Positions 31,119-38,611 of a DNA stretch of 42,234 nucleotides are shown here, piece after piece. Each line of letters starts with the position of its first letter. Position 1 is the first letter of the stretch. The stretch is from the NCBI RefSeq assembly GCF_022234545.1, contig NZ_JAIEUI010000036.1:1-42234 (forward strand). The letters are read 5' to 3'. The notes below the pieces were generated by a model that did no database searches, was not told the origin of the DNA, and saw nothing but the letters and a program-made list of their open reading frames with translations. Both the position numbers and the translations under genes were made by a program. Origin of the DNA: Paenibacillus piscarius. Lineage in GTDB: Bacteria > Bacillota > Bacilli > Paenibacillales > Paenibacillaceae.

Positions 31119-31955
31119 ATGACAATGAAAAAGCTTAAGCCCGGCAATCTGATCTTCACGGTGCTGTTCGCCCTGCTGTCGGTATTCTTCCTGATGCCGC
31201 TGGTGTGGATGCTGTCGGCCGCCTCGAAGACAGAGAAGGAGGTCTGGACCTTCCCGATTCAGTGGATTCCCACCGACTGGAACCTGGTCGCCAACTTCAA
31301 GGCGGTATGGATGGGCGATGTGGCCTTCGGGTTATTCTATATGAACTCGCTCAAAATCGCCCTGATCTCCACCCTGGCCACGATCGTCATCTCCGCGATG
31401 GCCGGGTACGCCCTCGCCAAGCTGGATTTCAAGGGCCGGGCCCTGATCTTCACCCTGATGCTGGCCTTCATGATGATCCCCGAGCAGGCGACGCTGGTGC
31501 CGCGCTATATTATGATTAAAGAGCTGGGACTCTATGACTCCCATGCCGCGCTCATCCTGATGGGGATGTTCTCCAGTTATTTCACCTTCCTGCTGCGCCA
31601 GTTCATGATCGGCATTCATAATGATATGCTGGAAGCGGCCGAGCTGGACGGCGCCGGGTTCTTCCGTATCTTCTGGAGTGTCGTGCTGCCGCTGAGCCGG
31701 CCAATTCTGGCAACGGTCGGGATTATCAAGTTCATCTGGACCTGGAACGATTACCAGGGACCGCTGATTATGCTGAATTCGACCAAGCTGTACACCATTC
31801 CGCTGGGGATGCAATTCTTCAAGGAGGAGTTCGGTACCCAGATCTCCGTGATGATGATGGCCTCGGTGGCTGCGGTTCTCCCGCTGCTGGTGCTGTTCCT
31901 GATCCTCCAGAAGCAGGTCATCAACGGAATTGCCATCGGCGGAGTCAAAGGCTAA
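31119..31955 (+). CDS. Carbohydrate ABC transporter permease (MalG/UgpE type)
   Basis: A 278-residue CUT1 permease, partner of the preceding one, with six helices and EAA loop MLEAAELDGAGFFRIFWSVV near residue 175, followed by LPLSRP. It starts 25 bp after the first permease; AAAGG lies before ATG 31119 (31125 is also possible). Together the two would import an oligosaccharide bound by the lipoprotein downstream. Confidence 0.93.
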   Translation: MTMKKLKPGNLIFTVLFALLSVFFLMPLVWMLSAASKTEKEVWTFPIQWIPTDWNLVANFKAVWMGDVAFGLFYMNSLKIALISTLATIVISAMAGYALAKLDFKGRALIFTLMLAFMMIPEQATLVPRYIMIKELGLYDSHAALILMGMFSSYFTFLLRQFMIGIHNDMLEAAELDGAGFFRIFWSVVLPLSRPILATVGIIKFIWTWNDYQGPLIMLNSTKLYTIPLGMQFFKEEFGTQISVMMMASVAAVLPLLVLFLILQKQVINGIAIGGVKG

Positions 31956-31971
31956 AGGTCAAAAAAGTCTA

Positions 31972-32005
31972 CGCGCATACCGCAATTCTGTACACGGTGT
32001 GCGCG
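31972..32005 (+). promoter_or_regulatory. Stable hairpin between permease and binding-protein genes
   Basis: CGCGCATACCG pairs with CGGTGTGCGCG (11 pairs, one G-T) around a 12-nt loop. No U-run follows. A TATAAT (32018-32023) lies just after it without a clear -35. Confidence 0.6.
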
Positions 32006-32057
32006 GACCTTCAATTGTATAATGAGCTTGCACAACATAAATCTAGGGGGAATTGCT

Positions 32058-33413
32058 GTGAAAAAACTATCTATCATGCTCACCAGTGTGCTGCTGCTGC
32101 TCTCGGTCAGCGCGTGCGGCGGAAACGGCGGTAACGGGGCGGGCAGCTCAGCGGCCACCGATGCGCCGGGGTCTGCCTCACCTGATCCGGGGACAGCAGG
32201 CAAAGCCAAGATTAAATTCTACACCTTCAAGGCGGATAAGCCCGAGGAGCCGATCTACCAGGCCGTTCAGGCGTATAACGAAGCTCAAGACAAGGTCGAA
32301 GTTGAGTATGAATCCCTGGTGCAGAACAGCGACAGCACCGATTTTATGAAGAAGCTGGATATTCTCGTAGCCGGTGGCGAAGTGGTCGATGTGTTCATGA
32401 CCGGTAATGAGGATGAGCTGCTGGAGCGCGCTTCGCGGGGAGTTGTGGAACCGCTTAATTCTTTTTTTGAACAGGAGAAGATCACTCCAGAGGATGAATA
32501 TTCCAAGCTGCTGAAGCTGGAGGATAAGGTCTACGGCATTCTGCCCAGCTCCACGCAGTGGCTGACGGTCTTCAACAAGGATCACCTGGAGGCGGCGGGC
32601 CTGTCTCTGCCGGAGATGGGCTGGACCTGGGATGATTTCCGCGACTATGCCAAGAAGCTGACTACACCGGAGCATTACGGAACCTACTTCCACACCTGGG
32701 GCGAATATCCGAACATTATCGCTTACACCGAGAAGCCGCATCCGCAGCTTAGCGCTGATCTGAAGCCGATTTTTGACGACCCGTCCTTCGAGTACTTCTT
32801 CAACCTCCGCCGTGCGATGGAAAAAGAGGATAAGAGTGTAGAGCCGTATGCCGATGTGCTGGCCTCGAACTATCATGTGCTGCAGCAGTTTTTTGCCGGA
32901 AATGCCAGTATGCTGGCCGTCCCGAGCTATGCCGTCAGAGCGGCGCTGAATCAGGAGAAGTTCCCGCATGAGTTCCAGAGCATGTACGCTCCGCTCCCCC
33001 GTTCGGTGGACAGCAAGGAGCTGGGCATGACGAATATTTCCGGCGGCGGCCTGGCGATGGGCGCGAAATCAGCGAACAAGGAAGCCTCGTATGACTTCAT
33101 CCGCTGGATGTCCAAGGAATCCTACAAGTTCACCAAGGAGATTCCTTCGTTCAAGGGCGTGGACGGGGCGGAGCTGATTAACGGCTTTTTCGGGGAAAAT
33201 ACAGATCTCATCGACACCGCATCCCTGACGAAGACGCTGTTCGATCCGAACATCAAAATGCCGGACACCTTCAGTGTACCGTATGGCAGCGAGCTGAAAG
33301 CGATTGTGGAGAACGGCTTCGCCAGCTTCATTCTGGATAACCGCAGCTTCGATGAAGTTAAGGGTGAGATGACCGCGGAAGTGGAGAAGGTTGTGCAGGC
33401 GAATCAGAAATAA
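32058..33413 (+). CDS. Carbohydrate ABC transporter substrate-binding lipoprotein
   Basis: A 451-residue extracellular solute-binding protein of family 1 (CUT1). The signal peptide ends with lipobox SVSAC (Cys20), followed by a Gly/Ala/Ser/Pro linker of about 30 residues. The domain shows GEVVDVFMTGNEDELLERAS near residue 110 and GWTWDDFRDYAKKL near 190, common in sugar-binding proteins. The start is GTG 32058 (AGGGGGA upstream); ATG 32022 lies in a -10-like sequence and would spoil the signal peptide. It captures the sugar for the two permeases. Confidence 0.93.
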   Translation: MKKLSIMLTSVLLLLSVSACGGNGGNGAGSSAATDAPGSASPDPGTAGKAKIKFYTFKADKPEEPIYQAVQAYNEAQDKVEVEYESLVQNSDSTDFMKKLDILVAGGEVVDVFMTGNEDELLERASRGVVEPLNSFFEQEKITPEDEYSKLLKLEDKVYGILPSSTQWLTVFNKDHLEAAGLSLPEMGWTWDDFRDYAKKLTTPEHYGTYFHTWGEYPNIIAYTEKPHPQLSADLKPIFDDPSFEYFFNLRRAMEKEDKSVEPYADVLASNYHVLQQFFAGNASMLAVPSYAVRAALNQEKFPHEFQSMYAPLPRSVDSKELGMTNISGGGLAMGAKSANKEASYDFIRWMSKESYKFTKEIPSFKGVDGAELINGFFGENTDLIDTASLTKTLFDPNIKMPDTFSVPYGSELKAIVENGFASFILDNRSFDEVKGEMTAEVEKVVQANQK

Positions 33414-33492
33414 CGATTGAGCAGAAGGCGGCAGCGATTATGGATTATAATAGGGACGTTGAAGTTACATTACAGTGCAAGGTGGAATCCGG

Positions 33493-35238
33493 ATGAAATG
33501 GTTAAGCCGTTTTTCGTTCCATCGCAGACTGCAGTTCACGTTCCTGATCCTGATCCTGCTGCCTTTTGTTGTGGTCACCTTCTGGTCGTATACCTCTGTC
33601 CGCGAGAATGTGAGTGAGAAAATCGCCCGTTCTAATGAGGAGACACTGAAGGTGATCGGCAGTCAAATTGAGAAAACGGTGGACAGCATCTCGTTCGTCT
33701 CCGTCTATTTCTCTGAGGCATATGATCCGGCGGTGCTGGAAAGTCTGCGTTCCTTAAAAGATACCGCGAGCTTCGGCAACTACCGCGTGTATACTCATTA
33801 CAACAAACTCAGGACTACTGCGAATATCCTGTCTGTCCAGTCGCTGGATGCAGACCTGCAGATTATGCTGGTCAACCGCGAGAACCGGGTGCTGATCGGC
33901 AGCCAGGAGTATCCGGTGTTCTCGGTGCTGCCGGAGGCGCTTCTTCAGGAGAGCAGCAGGCTGGATGAGCGGGAAAAAGTATCGCTGCAATGGTTCCCCT
34001 ACGGCGGCACTCCCGCTGCACCGGATTATTATTATGCGGTACGCTTCATTAGCGATCCGCTGAATCAGGACAAGCTGGCGGCGCTGTATGTGGGCATTCC
34101 GAGCCATTATTTCCGCAGCCTGCTGGATACGGGCAATGCGGGGAGCCGGCTGTCGCTTGCGGATCAGCAGGGAAGAACGATTGCTGTTACGGGAGAAGCG
34201 ACTTCTGCGGATGAAGGCCCGTTGCTGGTCAGTGAGACCCGGATTCCCAAGGTAGGCTGGCTGCTTACCGGCAAAACACCCCGCAGCTCCATCGACAGCC
34301 ACATCAACCGGGAATTCCTGGTCTCGATCTCGCTGATCGGGCTGTTCTTCCTGGCTTTTCTGCTTCTGTCGATGCTGTGGGCCGGATATATTAATAAGCC
34401 GATCAGCCTGCTGCGGGCCAGCGTCAAGCAATATGTCGGCGGCAACCGCGCGGTGCGCATTCCGGTGCAGGGCAAGGATGAAGTCGCGGTGCTGTCGGGG
34501 GCCTTCAATCAGATGCTGGACGATATGAACGGGCTGCTGCACCAGGTCGAGAGTGAGCAGGAGGAGAAAAGGCTGCTGGAGCTTCAGGCGCTGGCGGCGC
34601 AGATCCGGCCGCATTTTCTGCTGAATACGCTGAACTCCATCAAGGTGGATCTGCTCCTTAGCGGTGACGAGCCGCACGGGGCTATGATCGATGCGCTGAT
34701 GAAGCTGCTGCGTGTATACATTCATGTGGACAAGCCGCTGAAGCTGGAAGAGGAATGCAAGGTGCTGGGCAGCTATGTGCAGGTGATGCAGATACGCAAC
34801 CGGCTGGATATTGCCTTTGAATGCGCGGTGGGCGAGGCGGAGGGAGAGGTGATGCTGCCGCGTCTGCTGCTGCAGCCGATTGTCGAGAATGCGATCAGCC
34901 ACGGCTTCTCCGCCCGGCCGGAGCATCCGGCCATCCGGCTCGAAGCCGTCATGGAGCAGGATCTGCTGAAGATCAGCATCAGCGACAACGGCCGGGGGAT
35001 GCCGGAGGACAAGCTCCAGCGGCTGAACCGGCGTCTGCAAGGCCATGAAGACCCGGCACTGTGGCCGGACAAAGGAGTCGGGCTGGTGAACACCGCCCGC
35101 CGCCTGCTGGTCCTGTACGGATACCGTGCGCGGCTGATCGCGGAAGCAGGCCCGGAAGAAGGCATGACGTTTACGCTATATATCCCCGTACACCAAGAGA
35201 AGGAGGCGGCTGCCCTTGATGACCCTGATGCTGATTGA
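33493..35238 (+). CDS. Sensor histidine kinase, YesM/LytS type
   Basis: A 581-residue membrane kinase: helix 1 (about 13-33), extracellular dCache-like sensor (about 35-275), helix 2 (about 278-300), HAMP (about 300-352), His_kinase domain with His374 in QIRPHFLLNTLNSIK, and an ATPase domain with N-box VENAISHGFS, DNGRGMP and GVGLVNTARR. ATG 33493 follows AAGGTGG; a frame from 33475 adds six residues only. It overlaps the response regulator by 20 bp. It most likely senses the sugar, perhaps together with the binding lipoprotein, and controls the transporter genes. Confidence 0.92.
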   Translation: MKWLSRFSFHRRLQFTFLILILLPFVVVTFWSYTSVRENVSEKIARSNEETLKVIGSQIEKTVDSISFVSVYFSEAYDPAVLESLRSLKDTASFGNYRVYTHYNKLRTTANILSVQSLDADLQIMLVNRENRVLIGSQEYPVFSVLPEALLQESSRLDEREKVSLQWFPYGGTPAAPDYYYAVRFISDPLNQDKLAALYVGIPSHYFRSLLDTGNAGSRLSLADQQGRTIAVTGEATSADEGPLLVSETRIPKVGWLLTGKTPRSSIDSHINREFLVSISLIGLFFLAFLLLSMLWAGYINKPISLLRASVKQYVGGNRAVRIPVQGKDEVAVLSGAFNQMLDDMNGLLHQVESEQEEKRLLELQALAAQIRPHFLLNTLNSIKVDLLLSGDEPHGAMIDALMKLLRVYIHVDKPLKLEEECKVLGSYVQVMQIRNRLDIAFECAVGEAEGEVMLPRLLLQPIVENAISHGFSARPEHPAIRLEAVMEQDLLKISISDNGRGMPEDKLQRLNRRLQGHEDPALWPDKGVGLVNTARRLLVLYGYRARLIAEAGPEEGMTFTLYIPVHQEKEAAALDDPDAD

Positions 35239-36808
35239 TGATGATGTCCCGATGCTGGAATATGTGGAATATTTGCTCGGGCCGCTGGAACTTGAGCTTC
35301 AGCTCGTAGCTTCGGCCAGCAGCAGCGAGGATGCGCTGGAGCAGTTCCATGCCGTGCTGCCTGATCTGGTCATTGTGGATATCGGCCTGCCAGGCATGGA
35401 CGGGCTGGAGCTGGCCGAGGCCTTCCGCAGCACGAAGCCGGAGGTGCGCCTGATCTTCCTGACCTGCTACGAGGATTTCCATTACTCGAAGCGGGCAATT
35501 CAATTGGAGGCGGATGATTACCTGATCAAGGATGAGCTTTCGCCTGATCAGCTCAAGAGCAGTCTCACCAAAGCGATGAGCCGCTTCAAGAGCCGTGAGG
35601 AATTGCTGGAGCGCTATTCCTTCCGCCAGGCGGTTGAGCGCAACAAGGAAGTGCTGAAGCAGAGCTTCCTGAAGCAGCTTTTGTCGGGTACAGCTGGTCA
35701 GGAGGGGACTTTGGCGTTCGGGGAACGCCTGGGGATTTCTTTCAGGCATCCGTATCTGCGTTACGGCTTCCTTCATATGGATGCTGCTTGCGTGACGGAG
35801 CGTTACCGGTATCAGGATATCCCGCTGATTCATTTTGCGGTGAACAATATCGCGCTGGAGCTGGCGGCCGGGGATGGGTCTATTACACCCGTCATGAGCA
35901 GGGACGCAGACCTGGATCTGCTCTGGAATGTGGCGGACCCCGGCAATGGGGGGCAGCGGCTGGCAGAATTCATGCAGGCGGTGCAGGACAAGGTAGGGCA
36001 GTATCTGAAAATCACCGTGCGCGGATTCTATTCGGAGTCCTGCGCTAAGGTGGATAGCTTCGACGGGTTATACCGGAGGCTCACCGCCAGCCGGGAGAAC
36101 AACTTCTATGCTCCCGCGCAGCCGGTGGCTGTGCTGGATGCACAGGCGGACTTCGCAGAGAGTGTAGAGTGGCGCGGGGAAAAGGAGCGCGGAATGCTCT
36201 CCCTGGCGCTGGCGGAGCAGCAGGCCGCCTGGATCGATCTCGCGGTCAACCAGTACACGCAGCAGGCCGCGGCAGAGCGGCTGCTGCCCCAGCTGGTGAA
36301 GGAGGCCTACGGCAGCTTCGTGCGCCAGATGGCTTATGAGGCCGGAGGACTGGCCGGGGAAGCCTTCTTCACCCAACTGGAGCAGACGGTAGCGCTTGAG
36401 GAGGCGGCCAGCCTGACCAGGAGGGAACTGCGGCGGCTGTGGAGGCAGCATACCCTGGCCCCGGCCGCTGATGAGGTGAAGGATATCCGGCTTCAGGCGG
36501 TGGACCGGTTCCTGGAAGAACATGCGGACCGGATGGTCACCTCAACGGATATGGCCGAGCATCTGCATCTGAATGCCAGCTATTTCTCCCGCTACTTCAA
36601 GAAGCTGGCGGGCGTCAATTTCACCGACTACGTGAACCAGTACAAGATGAATATGGCCATCGCCATGCTGGCCCGTCCGCACGAGACCGTCGAGAATGTC
36701 GCCTATACCCTCGGCTTCTCCGACCGCGCCTATTTCTCCAAGGTGTTTAAGAAATACAGCGGCCGGAACCCGAGCGAGTATAAGGCGGGGGCGGTGGAGG
36801 AGGAATAA
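35219..36808 (+). CDS. AraC-type response regulator, YesN type
   Basis: A 529-residue regulator. The receiver spans 1-120, with Asp54 as phosphoacceptor in VDIGLPGMDG. A linker/helical domain of about 300 residues follows. The AraC DNA-binding domain lies at about 425-525, with STDMAEHLHLNASYFSRYFK and the second helix pair near ENVAYTLGFSDRAYFSKVFK. AAGGAGG lies 12 bp before ATG 35219; TTG 35216 is equally possible. Translation is coupled to the kinase. It probably activates the sugar transporter and perhaps the oxidoreductase and beta-helix genes downstream. Confidence 0.92.
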   Translation: MTLMLIDDDVPMLEYVEYLLGPLELELQLVASASSSEDALEQFHAVLPDLVIVDIGLPGMDGLELAEAFRSTKPEVRLIFLTCYEDFHYSKRAIQLEADDYLIKDELSPDQLKSSLTKAMSRFKSREELLERYSFRQAVERNKEVLKQSFLKQLLSGTAGQEGTLAFGERLGISFRHPYLRYGFLHMDAACVTERYRYQDIPLIHFAVNNIALELAAGDGSITPVMSRDADLDLLWNVADPGNGGQRLAEFMQAVQDKVGQYLKITVRGFYSESCAKVDSFDGLYRRLTASRENNFYAPAQPVAVLDAQADFAESVEWRGEKERGMLSLALAEQQAAWIDLAVNQYTQQAAAERLLPQLVKEAYGSFVRQMAYEAGGLAGEAFFTQLEQTVALEEAASLTRRELRRLWRQHTLAPAADEVKDIRLQAVDRFLEEHADRMVTSTDMAEHLHLNASYFSRYFKKLAGVNFTDYVNQYKMNMAIAMLARPHETVENVAYTLGFSDRAYFSKVFKKYSGRNPSEYKAGAVEEE

Positions 36809-37235
36809 ATTTTAACCAATCGCCATGCTAAGGCTTTGCCATATTTCGGATAAATAGCAAGCGGTAAGGTTTAATGCATTCTGTACAACTAAATCCTCTG
36901 CTGTACCATCAAATATCCCTTTAGCTGTAAAACGTGCAATTAAACTGTCCCCTCCACCCGGGTTCTCTCACATTTGGGCGAATATAGTTGTACAGACTAC
37001 AGTTAGAAGGAGAAATCCTTCCCTTTCGCGGTTTTTAAGTGTACAGAATACAACTATCGCTGATTATCCGCTTCCCGGAATATTGGCTTCGATGCTTTAA
37101 TCGAACGACGCACAGCGATAATAGGTCAAAACTGTGCACCAGCACAAGCAATCAGTCTGCACGCTATCGAAGCCTCCGCCTCACTATAATAGTGGGGAAC
37201 AGATATCGAAGTGGTATTTTGGAGGAGGAACAATA
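36809..37235. other. 427-bp intergenic region with TGTACA-type repeats and a GNRA hairpin
   Basis: No gene is visible. CTGTACAACTA (36879) recurs inverted as TAGTTGTACAG (near 36985), and a longer version GTGTACAGAATACAACTA follows near 37041. GAAGGA-GAAA-TCCTTC at 37006-37021 is a perfect 6-bp stem with a GAAA tetraloop. No intrinsic terminator for the response regulator gene was found. The promoter of the next gene is at the right end. Confidence 0.55.
37182..37194 (+). promoter_or_regulatory. Palindrome overlapping the -10 box of the oxidoreductase gene
   Basis: CACTATAATAGTG is a perfect 6+1+6 inverted repeat containing TATAAT (37185-37190). No good -35 is seen 17 bp upstream, which suits an activated promoter. 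Confidence 0.4.
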
Positions 37236-38588
37236 ATGAAGAGAACTGTATTTACTCTGCCTGCGGAGGAGATCACGGTATCCCGCGAGGTGGATGTACT
37301 GGTTGCGGGCGGCGGGCCTGCCGGAGTGGCGGCGGCGATCGCTGCGGCCCGAAGCGGGGCGCGGACGCTGCTGATCGAGCAGCGCGGCTTCCTGGGCGGC
37401 ATGGGGACCGTTGCTCTGGTGCCGGCCTTTTGCCCTTACAGCGACGGGGAGAAGGCCGTGATACGCGGCATCGGCCTGGAGCTGCTGGACCGGATGAAGG
37501 CCGGATGTGAGCCGGAGTTCCGCGAACGCTTCGGGGCGGAGCTGGACTGGGTGCCCATCGACCCGGAGGTGCTGAAGCGCGTATACGATGAGGCGGTTGC
37601 CGAGAGCGGGGCGGAGGTGCTGCTCCATACCATCGCCAGCCAGACCATGATGGATGAGACCAGCAGAAGGATTAACGGCGTGGTAATCGTTAACAAGTCG
37701 GGCCGGAGCCTGATCCGGGCCGCCACAGTCATTGATACGACCGGCGATGCGGATCTGGCTGCCCTGGCAGGAGCGCCATTCCATAAGGGCGGGGAGGGCG
37801 GCGACCTGCAAGCCGCGACCATGTGCTACCTGCTGGCGAACGTGGACCGGCAGCGGTTCGAGCAATACCGGATTGAAAGCGGTGACACCGATCAGATCCA
37901 TCAGGCGGTGCAGCAGGCGCAGGCTGACGGGAAGCTGCCGCAGGGCCGCGACTCCGTCTCGGGCCTGTCCTGGGTGGCCGATTATCTGGTCGGGGTGAAC
38001 TTCGGCCACGTGTTCGGCATCGACGGCTCCCGTGCCGAGGATCTGACCCGGGGGGCGATAGAGGGGCGTAAGCTGGTCCGGCGCCAGCTGGAATTCTTCC
38101 GCGCCTATGTTCCCGGCTTCGAGCAGGCCCATCTCGTCTCTACCGGCGAGCAGATCGGCATCCGCGAGACGCGGCGGATCGTAGGCGATTATGTGCTGAC
38201 GCAAGACGATTTCATGAATATAGCCTCCTTCCCGGACGATATTGCCCGCAACAGCTACTTCATTGATATTCATATGGCCCGCAGCAGCGGAGCGATGCAT
38301 ATTCATCATCTTCCGCCCGGAAAATCCCACGGGGTTCCATACCGCTGCCTGCTGCCGGTTGGCTTGGACAATGTGTGGGTGGCGGGACGTGCGGCCTCTT
38401 CGGACCGTGTAGTGCAAGGCTCGCTGCGGGTGATGCCCAACTGCTTCGCCATGGGGCAGGCAGCAGGGATGGCGGCAGCGATGGCGGCCGCAGCGGACGG
38501 CGGGAGCCGGAGCGTGGATATCCCGCTGCTCCAGCACAGGCTGATTGAGCAGGGAGCTTGGCTTGGCGAAGCGTTGGCTGCTTTATAA
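37236..38588 (+). CDS. FAD-dependent oxidoreductase
   Basis: A 450-residue protein of the FAD_oxidored group (PF12831-like). The dinucleotide-binding motif is VLVAGGGPAGVAAAIAAARS (residues about 21-40), followed by LLIEQRGFLGGMGT; a later FAD contact is VIDTTGDADLAALAG, and near the C-terminus NVWVAGRAASSDRVVQGSLR. ATG 37236 follows GGAGGAGG. The frame from 37134 lacks a ribosome binding site. It is cytoplasmic and 23 bp upstream of the beta-helix gene. Relatives often occur in plant polysaccharide loci, but the substrate is unknown. Confidence 0.88.
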   Translation: MKRTVFTLPAEEITVSREVDVLVAGGGPAGVAAAIAAARSGARTLLIEQRGFLGGMGTVALVPAFCPYSDGEKAVIRGIGLELLDRMKAGCEPEFRERFGAELDWVPIDPEVLKRVYDEAVAESGAEVLLHTIASQTMMDETSRRINGVVIVNKSGRSLIRAATVIDTTGDADLAALAGAPFHKGGEGGDLQAATMCYLLANVDRQRFEQYRIESGDTDQIHQAVQQAQADGKLPQGRDSVSGLSWVADYLVGVNFGHVFGIDGSRAEDLTRGAIEGRKLVRRQLEFFRAYVPGFEQAHLVSTGEQIGIRETRRIVGDYVLTQDDFMNIASFPDDIARNSYFIDIHMARSSGAMHIHHLPPGKSHGVPYRCLLPVGLDNVWVAGRAASSDRVVQGSLRVMPNCFAMGQAAGMAAAMAAAADGGSRSVDIPLLQHRLIEQGAWLGEALAAL

Positions 38589-38611
38589 TATTCTGCGGGA
38601 GAGTGAACAAC

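Noticed and set aside
33754..35046. Long minus-strand frame (430 codons) opposite the sensor kinase
   Set aside because: Antisense shadow; the plus strand has clear kinase motifs.
37164..38537. Long minus-strand frame (457 codons) opposite the FAD oxidoreductase
   Set aside because: Antisense shadow in GC-rich DNA; the plus strand carries the recognised FAD-binding protein with a good ribosome binding site.
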